A stretch of 64,000 nucleotides of DNA from Taenia hydatigena (taxonomy: Eukaryota; Platyhelminthes; Cestoda; Cyclophyllidea; Taeniidae), in assembly GCA_036345935.2 (NCBI GenBank), contig JADWOT020000001.1:28683573-28747572 (forward strand), read 5' to 3'. The stretch's first letter is position 1. Each line of letters begins with the position of its first letter. Shown here one piece after another: positions 22,402 through 32,833 of this stretch. Both the position numbers and the translations under genes were made by a program. The notes under the pieces are model-generated. The model did no database searches. It was not told the DNA's origin and saw only the letters and a list, made by a program, of their open reading frames with translations.

Positions 22402-22980
22402 ATGCTATTTTCTCGTGTAATCACTCTTGCCAATCCATCTGGCACTGCATGCCGAGATTTTTTCCACAAACCAGCTCTACCGCCAAACTTTAACCGCAAA
22501 CACGTAACGAGGCCAGAGGTGCCTATGCAACACCTTAACCGCATACTGGTTATTGCTGCTACAGTGACGACAAAACCTATTTGCGTAGTGTTGAGGAATC
22601 ATGACGTCGGTGTAGCACAGAGCACAAAGGAGAGCAGAGAACAAAAAGCGCCAACAGTTGGCAGTCCCGGTTTCCATCAATCATTCTCTAACCGCTTTTT
22701 GCCTCGGCAAGTTCTCACGTAAGCAAGTTGTGCGGGCATTGCTTCTTGCGTGACTAGACTGTCATCATGCTTGCGGTCTCTATCCACATTAACTGAGGCA
22801 CAGCTTCCAGACAGTGGGATGCTACTCCTACTCGTGTGCAATTCCCACATGCAATGCCATCAGTGGTGCACAAGCATTTCTGCAAAGGTGAGTAATAGGC
22901 ATAGAATTCACTTGACCTCGCATAGCCTTTATTTCCCCGAAATGAGTAGCTTGAACACAGGTAGGCGACATTGTCCATCA
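22402..22980 (+). repeat. Block resembling 43850-44180
   Basis: Diverged direct similarity to 43850-44180 (shared AACCGCAAACAC and CATCATGC...GGTCTC...CAACATTAA order). It carries a 106-codon frame at 22402-22722 that is not open in the other copy, and a GTGAGT donor-like site after TTTCTGCAAAG near 22888. Confidence 0.4.
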
Positions 22981-24000
22981 CCGTCGACATGACTAAAAAG
23001 GTGACGTGATGAGGCTTAAGCACGTTAAGAGAAAGCTTGTTGATAGTACTGTACGTGTACGGCACACGCTTCTCACCTAACATGGAGGACCGCTTATTCA
23101 AATACATGAATAATGGATGTGCCGATATGACGAGGCCACTTCAGAATTGTCAATGTTAATGAGTGATACAATAGTCAATCTGGTCGTCCAAATTGGCGGA
23201 GGGGTGCATGTGCCTGCGTCATCATTTTGCGTGCAGATGTGATCGTCGATTGGCTGATCATTTCCACTTGTAAGACTCACCATAATGCAGAGATGTTTAC
23301 GCATTCGTTAGTACTACTGGATAGCGGCAGACGTTGGCTCATTCGATGTTTGCTCTCCGAGGCACAATTAAATTTATTCGGTCCGCCTACGCGCATAGAG
23401 TGATTTCAGAAAGATGAGCAAATACTTAACTGAGTATAATAATAAGAGATAAGGGCAGCGCACCTTATGTTTACACACGATTTGCGACAACGCCACTGCA
23501 CCCGTGGCTGACCGGCTTAATGGACACACATTCCATTGGAGGTAGTTACTTTCCATCACTGCTCATTATGCAGTGCTCAAGGCTTAAGCAGATATCTTAA
23601 TTTGACTTGATCCCAGTAGTCCTAATGCTGTAAATGGTCGCAGGTCTAGGTCTCAGCAATATTTGTCGCACATTAATTAATATTTTCATTCATCCCAGGC
23701 TTCATTGCAACAGTGTTTATTAAGGTGACCCTAGAGCCACTATCAATGTACCGGAAAGAGAAATGAGAGAGCCGTTTTTAAAAGTCAGAGCATATACCAT
23801 CCTGCTTAACAATTAATTTAATAGTAAACTTTATAGTAGTCCGCAGCACCAAATCGTCCTAATTAGAGATGGAATAAGCCATTCATACATGGATATATAT
23901 GTGGAAATCTTAACATTTCATCATCGTATACGACTGAATTTCCTTCGATTCCAACTAAGAAGCTTTCAAGCAAAATGAACTCACAGCAGCACAGAGTAAA
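22981..24000. other. Interval without supported genes
   Basis: AT-richer sequence, short open frames only. No repeat partner or splice-bounded block recognised. Confidence 0.4.
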
Positions 24001-24039
24001 GCTACTTGCAAACACCTAGACGCCCCTGCGGCGTAGTCT

Positions 24040-24387
24040 TTAAAGACCTTGAAGGATGATGGGGATGATGACATCTTCATGCTTTCCGAGGAACCTCCAG
24101 ACACCATCGCCGATCCTTCGAAAAGCACGCCTCAGCCTTTCCCAAAATCGACGCCACCCAGCTGGCATGAGGAAATTCCTCTGCTCATCAGTTTTATAGG
24201 CTTGTTGTACCAAAAAATCTTCCTCTGATTCGGTAAATACTTCATCATTTGGGAAATCGAGTGCCTCAAACAGGTCCGCTTCCAATTTTCATGCAGTCTC
24301 ACCATCTGGCACAACAGCAGGAGACACTCGATGTGAGACGAATGCAAGGAGGAGAAGAAGACAGACCAGGCTCGAGTGTGACAGCAT
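24040..24387 (-). pseudogene. Secreted antimicrobial-like peptide precursor with an in-frame TGA
   Basis: The minus-strand frame from ATG (24387) to the stop at 24040 has 115 codons before the stop, one of which, codon 33, is TGA (24289-24291). Codons 1-32 have the form of a signal peptide: MLSHSS, then a Leu-rich core, then a cleavage-like region. After the TGA comes an acidic stretch (Asp/Glu-rich, ending TDEQR) and then a basic, Trp/Arg-rich helix with GWRRFWERLRR and RRIGDGVWRF, ending in a hydrophobic tail (IIPIILQGL). This layout of signal, acidic propeptide and cationic amphipathic peptide is that of many secreted antimicrobial or membrane-active precursors, and the sequence before the basic part resembles the R-ending processing sites of arachnid linear peptides. 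Family assignment is inference. The TGA means a pseudogene, a sequencing error, a polymorphism or, least likely, recoding. No intron fits around it. Confidence 0.55.
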
Positions 24388-24399
24388 TCTGTGCTTTGG

Positions 24400-25530
24400 A
24401 GGTATTGACGGCGACCGGGTACGCAAAAGGTGTGCACCACCTACGCCACGTATTTACATGCTTCACCAAGCACTTGATTAACTTTTCCACAGCGTTGTTT
24501 ACACAAGAGGGTGGTTTTGATGCTGCATTACAATTGTCTTGGATAGCAGAATCTGAAGGAAATAATCTCGGTCTCGTCATTTGGGCACTTTTGTATTGAT
24601 GAGAGTTCCAGCGTGTCCACTGGGTTGTGAGCCTTTCATTATAATAAAATTAGGATTCAATTTTGAAATCAGCAAATATTGCTTAATTAATTCACACAAC
24701 TTGTTCGTAACTGTTGCTTGTATTCGGAATAACTGCTGCTAGGCACAATATTCCATCTCTCATTCATCGAAAGACGTCAGCATGCGGGTTAGTGCCAAAC
24801 CATTAACATGGATAATGAATGGAATATGTGATTCGGTAAATATCTTACTTTGCAAAGGACATTTGTGCGAAGTGGAGAAGCATTGTAGAGTCCGAATTAC
24901 TCCCAAAGACACCTAAACGACTTGAATGAAGAATGTCTTAAATTGAAAACAAGCGAAACTACCCACAGCCATTAGCATGGTAACTAAAGCAGCTGAGAAT
25001 ATATTATCCACCCGGGTTAAAACACTTTCTTATTCTTCTATCTAGGCTTTACCTGCAAGGTTATAACGATAATCCTCATCGCCAGGAGGTGACAACTAAT
25101 TCTGTTGGTGCTCCCCATCTTGAATAGCACTGCAGGAAATCTGTTAGACTTTGCCGCAGCAAAATCGCTGTTCGGCAGAAGGCGCGTTTCGGTCTCTCAT
25201 TAAATTTTGCAACTTTCTCAGCCCGCGCTTATTATAAAAACAATAGCATGCGACATAGTTCAGAAGAAATACTGTCTAGGCTTTAGTGTATTACCTTGCA
25301 TGCATGGTTAGGCCATTTGGTCAGTTGCGATAGCTAATCGAAATCTAATTCCAGTTGACAGGCAGTTAGGTCACCTACAGGCACAGTCACACCCTACGGT
25401 CAGTTCGTTGTGGACATGATCAAAGAATTGTATTGTTAGTCTGCAAGCCAACAAGGGAGCCAGTAAGATCGACAACATTGACAACCTAGAACTCGTAGTT
25501 AATAATAACAAGTCGCTGGCATGAATTCAA
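24400..25530. other. Interval without supported genes
   Basis: Upstream flank of the antimicrobial-like frame. A 116-codon frame at 24249-24599 (plus) is antisense to it and lacks support. No clear TATA box or repeat partner seen. Confidence 0.35.
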
Positions 25531-25539
25531 GACGCGACT

Positions 25540-25850
25540 GGACTATTGGTGGAACACGTCGCTGGCTGGCTGACCTGTAAACATGGCCAATCAGCCATAC
25601 AGAATTGTTAGTCGGAGACAAATCCAGCTAATAACTGATGGTCTGCCTGATAACCACATAGCCAGCCATTTAACTAGCTTTCACCTTGGCCAACTCAAAC
25701 ATTACCTGATTACCTTCCTTGCCGCAATCACAGCAGTAATCCCTTCTATTTACTGCTTACAGGCGGTGTGAGTTAGGGCATCGTTCAAACAGACACAAAG
25801 ACACAACAAGGAACCCTCAACAGACGAAAGCTGTCGGCGGTGTCTGTTCA
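25540..25850. repeat. Diverged copy of part of segment S
   Basis: Resembles 47630-47960 (and in reverse 19790-20110): shared CGCTGGCTGGC, TCACCT...GCCAACTCA order, and the AGCAAGG...CAGACGAAAGCT end. Shows that S contains a mobile or repeatedly copied part. Confidence 0.45.
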
Positions 25851-26217
25851 CTGAAGCATTTACATTCTAATTATCATGGACACAAAGTTTTAGAGGAATT
25901 TTTAGGTCAGTGCAGCACCGAGCACAAAGGTATGGTAGAGAAGGAGAGCAATCCTTGCCAATTTGCATATCACTGCCGTCACTGGCAGTATCGAACATTA
26001 CCATCATGATGTACTCGTCGGTGTCAGTACCGTGGACAAATGTGGCGTCATAAATATTGATAAGTAATCCTACTGGAAGTTCTGTTGCTTAGTGTGGACT
26101 ATTCATTTTACCCTGGACATAACCAGGCAGCGATGAGGAGAGGAAAGAACCTCGCGAGTTAATGAATAAGCACGCAAATATGCTCCCATGGTAAGGTACG
26201 GTTGAGCACGAGCGAAC

Positions 26218-26460
26218 ATTGTAAAGCGTACTATAGACACCGGCGACGTCTTGATGCATGCCAACCTCCCTGCTGGAAAGACACATCGTCTAGTAGAAGG
26301 GTCGATTCGAGCCGCGAATATAAAGCCTTCATTTGCTGTGGGTCGCTCCTATCGTTCTGGCAGAGAAAAGCGATGGTATTCTACGATTGTGCATCGGCTA
26401 TGAGGAATTGAATACCGTAGCTACGAAGTACCAACGGACGAAAATGAGCTTCTACCCTGA
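26218..26460 (+). mobile_element. Ty3/Gypsy-type reverse transcriptase fragment, degraded
   Basis: One frame gives TIDTGDVLMHANLPAGKTHR, corresponding to the IDTGD start region of Gypsy pol. A second frame gives VAPIVLAEKSDGILRLCIGY followed by EELNTVATKYQ, matching the SPIVLVxKKDGxxRxCVDYRxLNxVT core of the palm domain. A frameshift separates them and a stop follows EPRI in the second frame. The downstream catalytic YxDD was not found. The mirrored copy at 36756-36998 (minus) touches the assembly gap. Confidence 0.7.
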
Positions 26461-26639
26461 ACACATAATCCGGATGCTGCCAAGTGGAGGTGGTGACAAA
26501 TAACAGAGAGAGGACAACCTTTGTGGTTACAAATAAGCTTCATAAATTCGTTTTTTGGCTCGCAAAGCAGCAGTCTAGTTTGCCTAATGCTAACATCATC
26601 GGAAAGCGAATTAGCCCGAGCGGTGCTTTTCTGCGCTTA

Positions 26640-26960
26640 CCTGCAATGCAGTCAATTGGAGTTTGGTAGGTTTAACTCATTATTCAACACCAGCACAAAT
26701 TGACAAGAATAATAATCGAGCAAGTAACGAATGAAGTTGGTCAGCTAATGCGCAAAACAGCTTTTGAAGATGTTTGAAGTCAACTCAAATCACCTGTTGG
26801 GAAGAGGTCGGCGGGACTGCCACCTCAGCTCTTTACTTCTGCTTTCTCTCCCATCTCTCGAACACAGACAAGCGTCTTATCAGCACTAAAGTGGTAGTTC
26901 GTCTTCTCGCCGATAATGGAAACGGATCGTCTACAAAGTCGTATAAATTCCATTCACTCG
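26640..26960. repeat. Family T copy
   Basis: Resembles 46690-46960 in direct orientation (shared CTGCAATGCAGTCAA and CACCTGTTGGGAAGAGGTCG-like sequence). The stretch at 43640-43900 resembles it in reverse. In the 46.7-kb case it continues into segment S. Confidence 0.5.
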
Positions 26961-26994
26961 CATTTGGCACGTTTGGATAAAATATGAGTTGTCG

Positions 26995-27195
26995 CTCACA
27001 CACTTCAATTCTAAATCCTCGTCTTCTCGTCGACGATGGGTGAGGTAGCCACATTGGCGCAGGGTTTATGATTCTGTGACTTGATGATGATGCTGACAGA
27101 AGCAGTCTGCGCAACCTTCTTCTACACGTACCTGGGATTTGCATTGATTAATTGCTGCCGCAATGCAGTCTACCTGATGACATGGAGGTACTGTC
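26995..27195 (+). pseudogene. Hydrophobic exon family, relic
   Basis: DNA resembling 63634-63852. From 27081 the frame reads MMLTEAVCATFFYTYLGFAL, then INCCRNAVYLMTWRY, the same pattern as the X exon. Upstream, where other copies have FQxLVF and SxF, this copy has stops. It is mirrored at about 36021-36221 on the minus strand. Confidence 0.5.
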
Positions 27196-27299
27196 AGTTT
27201 GAATCAGCCAAATTGCGAACATCATCAACATTGGTACGGTTTTCTTTTTTACTTAAGCGATTATTTACACTAAGGTGATATCTATGCCTCTACATTCTT

Positions 27300-30200
27300 C
27301 TGCATTTCATTGCTGCCTTCTCGTGTCTACTTTTGGTGCCGAAATGCTAACCTGAAAAATCAGATAAGACAGAGAAATTTGGCGAATTTTCCTCCTTAAT
27401 CTCCAGCTTCTTATACTATAGCATGATATGTTTTAAATCAAGTATTTGCCGTTTTGAAAATTATTTAGGTAAAAGAAAATGCGATGAGTATAGCTATTTC
27501 TAGATGGATAGCTGAGTAGGTGTGGTGGATTCGATAGTCACCTCCTTTAACTTGCCTTGCACTTCATCACAAACCAATGCATAAATGTGCATCAAAGTTA
27601 ATTACCACAAAGCTTAAAGCAAAAATGCCACAATTCGGCTGAGACCTCTGATTCAACATTCAAGGAGAGTATCCAAGTGCTCGACTCTAAACCAAGCATT
27701 GCACCTTCCTTCTTCCGATAAAATGCAAAGGCGAACAATAATGAACTGATTTCGGTGTCAAGTGCCTGTCTCAAAAGTGTTATGGGTTTCCAAGAGCAAA
27801 GGTAGTAGCCTTTATCTCATATGCCCGAATGAATTAAGTACGAAAGGACTACATGCACAGCAACATCTTCTCGAAGAAGAGGGATACAGTACCTATGAGA
27901 ATAATTAAAGACCCTATTCCATTAACGAAATCACTCATCAATTCGTTTGTGTGTGAACCTTTCAAGTACAGCTGCCGTAAGGTTGAATTTATGGAAATTA
28001 ATTTGAATATATAGGGCCGAAAATAAATATGAGGCTGAGGCACATTATGTAAGCGCACAGTTCTTTCTTGGCTATGCCTATTAAATTTGTTATTTTGTAA
28101 GATAATACTAAGAATGCGTGCTGGCACATCAAACCTAGCAGGTGTAGGGTTTGATGTATTACATTGGTCTAATTGCAACCTAATATTTGCAGGACAGGAA
28201 AAAGGTTCCGGAGTGGGCTGTGGTCACCAACGAGGTTCTGCTTGCCGTTATTTCCTATCAATAGCCCTATGGCTATTTGAATGATGTCAGTGAACCCATC
28301 ACATAAGACGCATTCATCGTATCCTCTCCATAGCGCCACGTTACGATTTCAGCGTTGGGTCTCAAAGCGGTTTTGGCAATCTGGCAATCTTTCCATGCTT
28401 CAACTAGACATGGGTCGTGCGGATAGCCGAATTAAGAATGAATTAGATCGCTTCTATTCATAAGGAATTATTGGACGACATGCAGGGATATATTCTTTCC
28501 TCCTTTTAAATGGTTTGCCAGTTTGTTAAGTTTAGGAATAATGCTAGGATTTAATGGTGCTACTGGTGGCCCTAAAAGGGCAGGCGACATCATCCACAAT
28601 ATCAAGCTCTTCGTTTTAAGTAGAGCAAATGAGTTTCAGTCCTGCCCTGCTCTGTCATGTCGATCCTAACGCAACCTAACGGAGATCAGGGACGCAGGCT
28701 TCAATTAAAAATGAATTCTTCACTTTCTCAAGCGCTAATGCTGGGCTACGCGTGAAACCATACCAACGTCCAGATGGCTAAAGCTTAGGTGCCTTCTGAC
28801 TTAATCAAGTGTGTATGCTGTGCTAGCCCCGCCTTATGCTCCTGTGGGCCACCACAAATAATTCAGATCTACCCCTTATGAAAAGCATTATTCTTTTATG
28901 AGGAACACAATAAATGACCTTAATCACGTCAATCCGACCCCACAATTCTTATTCAATGAAGAATACGACAGATAAAGCAGATTTGGGGAGAACATGCTAA
29001 GATGGTGGTGTGATCAATTCTATATTTTCCGTTCAGTATGTTGCAAATTATTGAAGTTAATGTCCTTCTAGTGGTGCGGCTATTCTTTTACATTCTTCTT
29101 AGAAAACTGCCACAACGAGATGACACTTTGCGCAGACTTATAAACCTCAACAGATTCCCATTTTTCAACAAAAATAACCCAAAGTTTACGCAATCTAGTA
29201 TCTGCTATGATTGGGCACAGAATTCTGCCTATCCTCGATCCCATCTCCAAGCCTGCTAATGTGAAGCGATGAAAATGCCTTTAAATGTTATAACAGACGG
29301 TACAGATTAGATGCGATCCAAACAGCAAAGTATCGGAATGCAGTTTCTTAGTGCTTCGAATTCCTCATAAGTTTATCTTCGACTCGGCCAGTGATGAGGA
29401 CTGCAATTTGGTGAACAGATGGTGGACAGCAGGAAAGTGGTTGCCAGTCGCAGTACTGCTCCTACAATTTCTCCTTCAAGACTTCAAACGCTAATGGACC
29501 TAGGGAATGTGGATGCAGACCTCGCAATACATGGAAGATGGAAGAGTTGATCGTATAATAATAAGGCAACTTTGTGCGACTCAAATGACTCTTAGTGTAA
29601 CTTACTTATCTTCCCATGCATAACAAAACTATTATGCAATGATTGGCAAAGGAATGCTTGGGGCAGATATTGTGCCTGTTAAAGTACGCAAGGCTCTGTG
29701 ACTGATAAGGGAAACGGATTGAGAAGAAGCATGTTACTTAGAAAATTTGAAATATGCTAGGGTAAGGATAGGAGAGAGTCAGCTTGTGGCGCAAATAAGG
29801 CTCCGATGCGGCGTTGAATTGAGCTACATAAAGTCTTCCTCTCCAGCAGCAGAATCCTCTCCTAACACATGTGCAATCTGCGTCACATGAGATGAGTGCC
29901 ATCTCTTTGAGATGAAGGTGGATTTCCATTGAAACTACTTCCAAGGCATGAGAAATAATCCTTGTGGTTCAGTCATCGACGCTAGTTATCTGTCAACTGT
30001 TGGATAACTTGGCACACTTTGATTCTCTTAGCTATGCCAATTTTTAGTTTTGCGGATGCATCCTTTTTTGCATTTTCTCTTCTTGGTTGCTCTTGACACT
30101 CGCTGCTCTTACACTTCTTCTTCAGTTCCTGTTTTACAAAAAAGACATTTCACTTTCATTCTCTCCAAGAATATAAGAATGAGCTCTCTATGTCTTCACG

Positions 30201-30382
30201 ACAATTTAAAGTCCGCATTTATGTTCTCAATAGTTACGAATTGGTATTTGACAATACCTGTAAAGTGAGATTGTGTTACGACACGAGTTTTGGGCCAAAG
30301 CAAGGTAAATGACGTCTGGACTGGATTATGGCAGAGTGAATGTGTCCAGAATTCATCAGGCATTTAGTTAGGATGGATAAGT
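27300..30382. other. Unassigned sequence within the inverted arm
   Basis: Several small open frames (for example 27849-28178 minus, with DFVNGIGSLIILIGTVSLFF as a possible membrane segment; 29038-29259 plus). They appear twice only because the arm is duplicated, so that is no evidence of coding. No splice-bounded exon chain recognised. Confidence 0.4.
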
Positions 30383-32360
30383 TTACAGTAAAGTGAGGTG
30401 AAGTTTCGTGCCATAATCGCAACCTGCTTCGAAGCCAGCCACTCATTCTATGGAGGTGGCACACTGCTTGCCTACGGAATGTGATGAAACTAATGACAAA
30501 TCTTTTACCAACAGGTGTCGTATAAATTATGGTGGGTGGGGCAGCATGTTCCACTCTTGCAACCACAACTAGGTCTTTACACCCAAATCCTTCTCTAAAA
30601 CGTAATCAGCAGCCAAATTATGCAAGCTTCAACAAAACATGCAATTTAGCTGGATGCAGACACTTTGGGATCGAAATGCTAAAAGCAATCTGCTAAAAAA
30701 ATCGGACATCATTAATGCGCCGAGTCGTCGGCTACCTGCGAACCTGTTAGAAAAATTCTAGCCGGTAAACAAGCGATACTCAAAAAGAAATCACGCGCTG
30801 TTCTCGCGACTGGATGAAGATGAGAGCTAATGCGACTATCTATGCAATGCCAGTTTTACCTCCTACCGCTTATCCCAAGGCAGCAAGGCATGCTTGTCGA
30901 CTGCAAATGCGTATCACAAATTATAAAATGCATAGACACACGCGCATCCGTACAACGCCACCTCATCAAACGTTTCGTGGCTTCCACGTCCAGAAGTAGC
31001 TATTGCGGTGTTGGTTTCTGAAGAAGTCAAAATGAAGCGAACAAAATAAAACAGTAAACACCTATAGGAGTTGGGCGAGTAAAACGCGTGTATTTGAAAG
31101 ACCATCAGTCCCTATCCCCAAGCAGCTATCTATACCTGCACCGAAGGCAATGTGGACAGCTGCTTCTTGAAATTGCAAATGCGACGATTAAAGTATGTCC
31201 TTAAAATAGTAGATTGAACCGTCGCGTTATGGCAAGAAAAGCGAGAAATTGGAAAACAAGTGGAAGTGGACCTAGTAAAACAGAAAAAAATAATCGGAAA
31301 CGAGGGCTGGCAAACAAAGGCGGCATGAATGTGTTTCATTTCCTTTACACAGCAGACAAAACAATCCATGTAGGAAGCACGTGAGCCACAAGTTTTGTTG
31401 CTGCTGTCACGTAGAGCGTGATTATGTGAGCTCAGAGTAGTGACAGCTACGATGCAATGACCTCATAATTTGAATGAACAATTCAGTAGAGGTTTGTGAG
31501 GGTTGGCTAAGGCGGCTTACGGGGTCACACAATGGTTTTACAATTCAGCAGTATGCAAGCCAGCTCATCCTTCAATGTGGATACGTATTCCTCACCCATG
31601 ACGGTAGTGACTACCCATAATTCGTCGAATTGCTCTGAAGCTATCGTCCTCAGCATCTGTTATAATCTCCCATTGAGGGACCTTTGCAATCTTTGTTCTG
31701 TGGTTCCTGAGTGGCAGTGGGTATTGTCCTCTCAGACGATATTTCAATAGCAGGTCCGTCATTAAAATTGGCTGGATAAGCACATGTGCGAGCTACTACC
31801 ACTGCACGAGAACCCTCCAACTACTCCTCATGACAGACAAAAGTCCCTGATTTACCGGTTTAATGTTGCGTAATTCTTCGTCAATACCCTCTGCAAAATG
31901 CTAACAGAAGGGATTTTGTGCAGCGAAAATGTTTTTTTTTTTCGTTTTCATCATGCTTGATACAGAGTTGATGGTATATGTGTACGATAAATGTTGTCTC
32001 GAGAGCATCAATGGGCATGAGCCCATCTTCTCAATTCCCGACTCCGACTGCTTTAGCCACTCTACTGAGTTCATCGAGAGGAACCACTTGATGGACAATT
32101 GCTGCGGTTTCTTCTTTGAAGGTGCTGCTTATCGCCACCGGGATGGTTTCAGTGGTAATCCACGAGACTGGATTAAGTTGATCGACGTCATATTGTACGA
32201 AATTCACTGTTGGAATTGGAACAATGTTCGGCGTGACTTGAGGGGCATTAGAGGGTTTATTGTCCACTCGCAAACCTTGGTCATCGTGAGCGTGACCAAT
32301 GGAGTGGCTTCAGGGCAGTCCGTCAACTGGGTGGATTTGTAGGCGATGTACTGGAGAATT
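30383..32360. other. Unique spacer between the inverted arms
   Basis: No supported gene. The largest frames are 31929-32342 (plus, 137 codons, starts in a T run giving poly-Phe) and 32031-32273 (minus, 80 codons). They overlap antisense and neither has a recognised domain. Confidence 0.4.
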
Positions 32361-32832
32361 TGCCATTCGATTGAAAAGTCGTGTTCAGTGGGACTAATTC
32401 CACAACCTATTCTCTCTCTTTTAAAGCTTAAAACCTATAATCAAGTGCTGTGCGAAGGAATGTGATGCGAAGGCATTGGCACTGACCGTCCGAAATAGTA
32501 CAAATATGTAGAGGGGAGTGCAGAAGAATAAAGAGTTGCAGAGTAGACAAGAGTAAGGTAGAGATGGGTGAAGTGCAACAAAGTGTGCTAGCGACCCTGA
32601 GCTTTCTACTTCTGTCACTGACGTGTGTATACTAACCCAGACCAACGTAGAATGACCTCGATGGGTGCCCAACCCCACGGGCATCTACGCACGGTTGTCG
32701 CTGACATTCGATTCCTCATGCAAATTTCCACTTGACTCTCAGCTTTCTTGACCATTCACATAATCTATTGCAAAACGAGGGAATAGGTTGTGGAATTATT
32801 CCCAATATACACGACTTTTCAATCGAATGGCA
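32361..32832. mobile_element. Short element with 56-bp terminal inverted repeats
   Basis: Left end TGCCATTCGATTGAAAAGTC and its complement at 32777-32832 are identical for 23 bases and mostly identical for 56. The interior is about 360 bp without a transposase and resembles 49950-50250 and 16300-16500 (shared ACGGGCATCTACGC), so it is probably a non-autonomous element. A target-site duplication is not evident; the right flank is replaced by the palindrome arm, which begins at 32834, within two bases of the repeat end. Confidence 0.7.
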
Positions 32833-32833
32833 G

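Larger units (their letters stand above)
26216..30382 (+). repeat. Near-identical inverted repeat, left arm
   Basis: Every base x here pairs with base 63216-x on the opposite strand, so the arms have no net indel over 4167 bp. I found six mismatches by eye (for example at 30043 and near 29500, 29003, 28675, 28645 and 29818). The left end is set only by the gap in the partner. The right end is sharp: GGATGGATAAGT is shared and the next base differs. Contents: Gypsy debris, a hydrophobic exon relic, and otherwise unassigned sequence with small open frames. Confidence 0.97.

Noticed and set aside
24289..24291. In-frame TGA read as selenocysteine
   Set aside because: No selenoprotein family fits and no SECIS-like structure was noticed. 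A mutation or base error is simpler.
31929..32342. 137-codon frame in the spacer
   Set aside because: Begins in a T run, is overlapped by an antisense frame, and has no recognised domain or duplicate.
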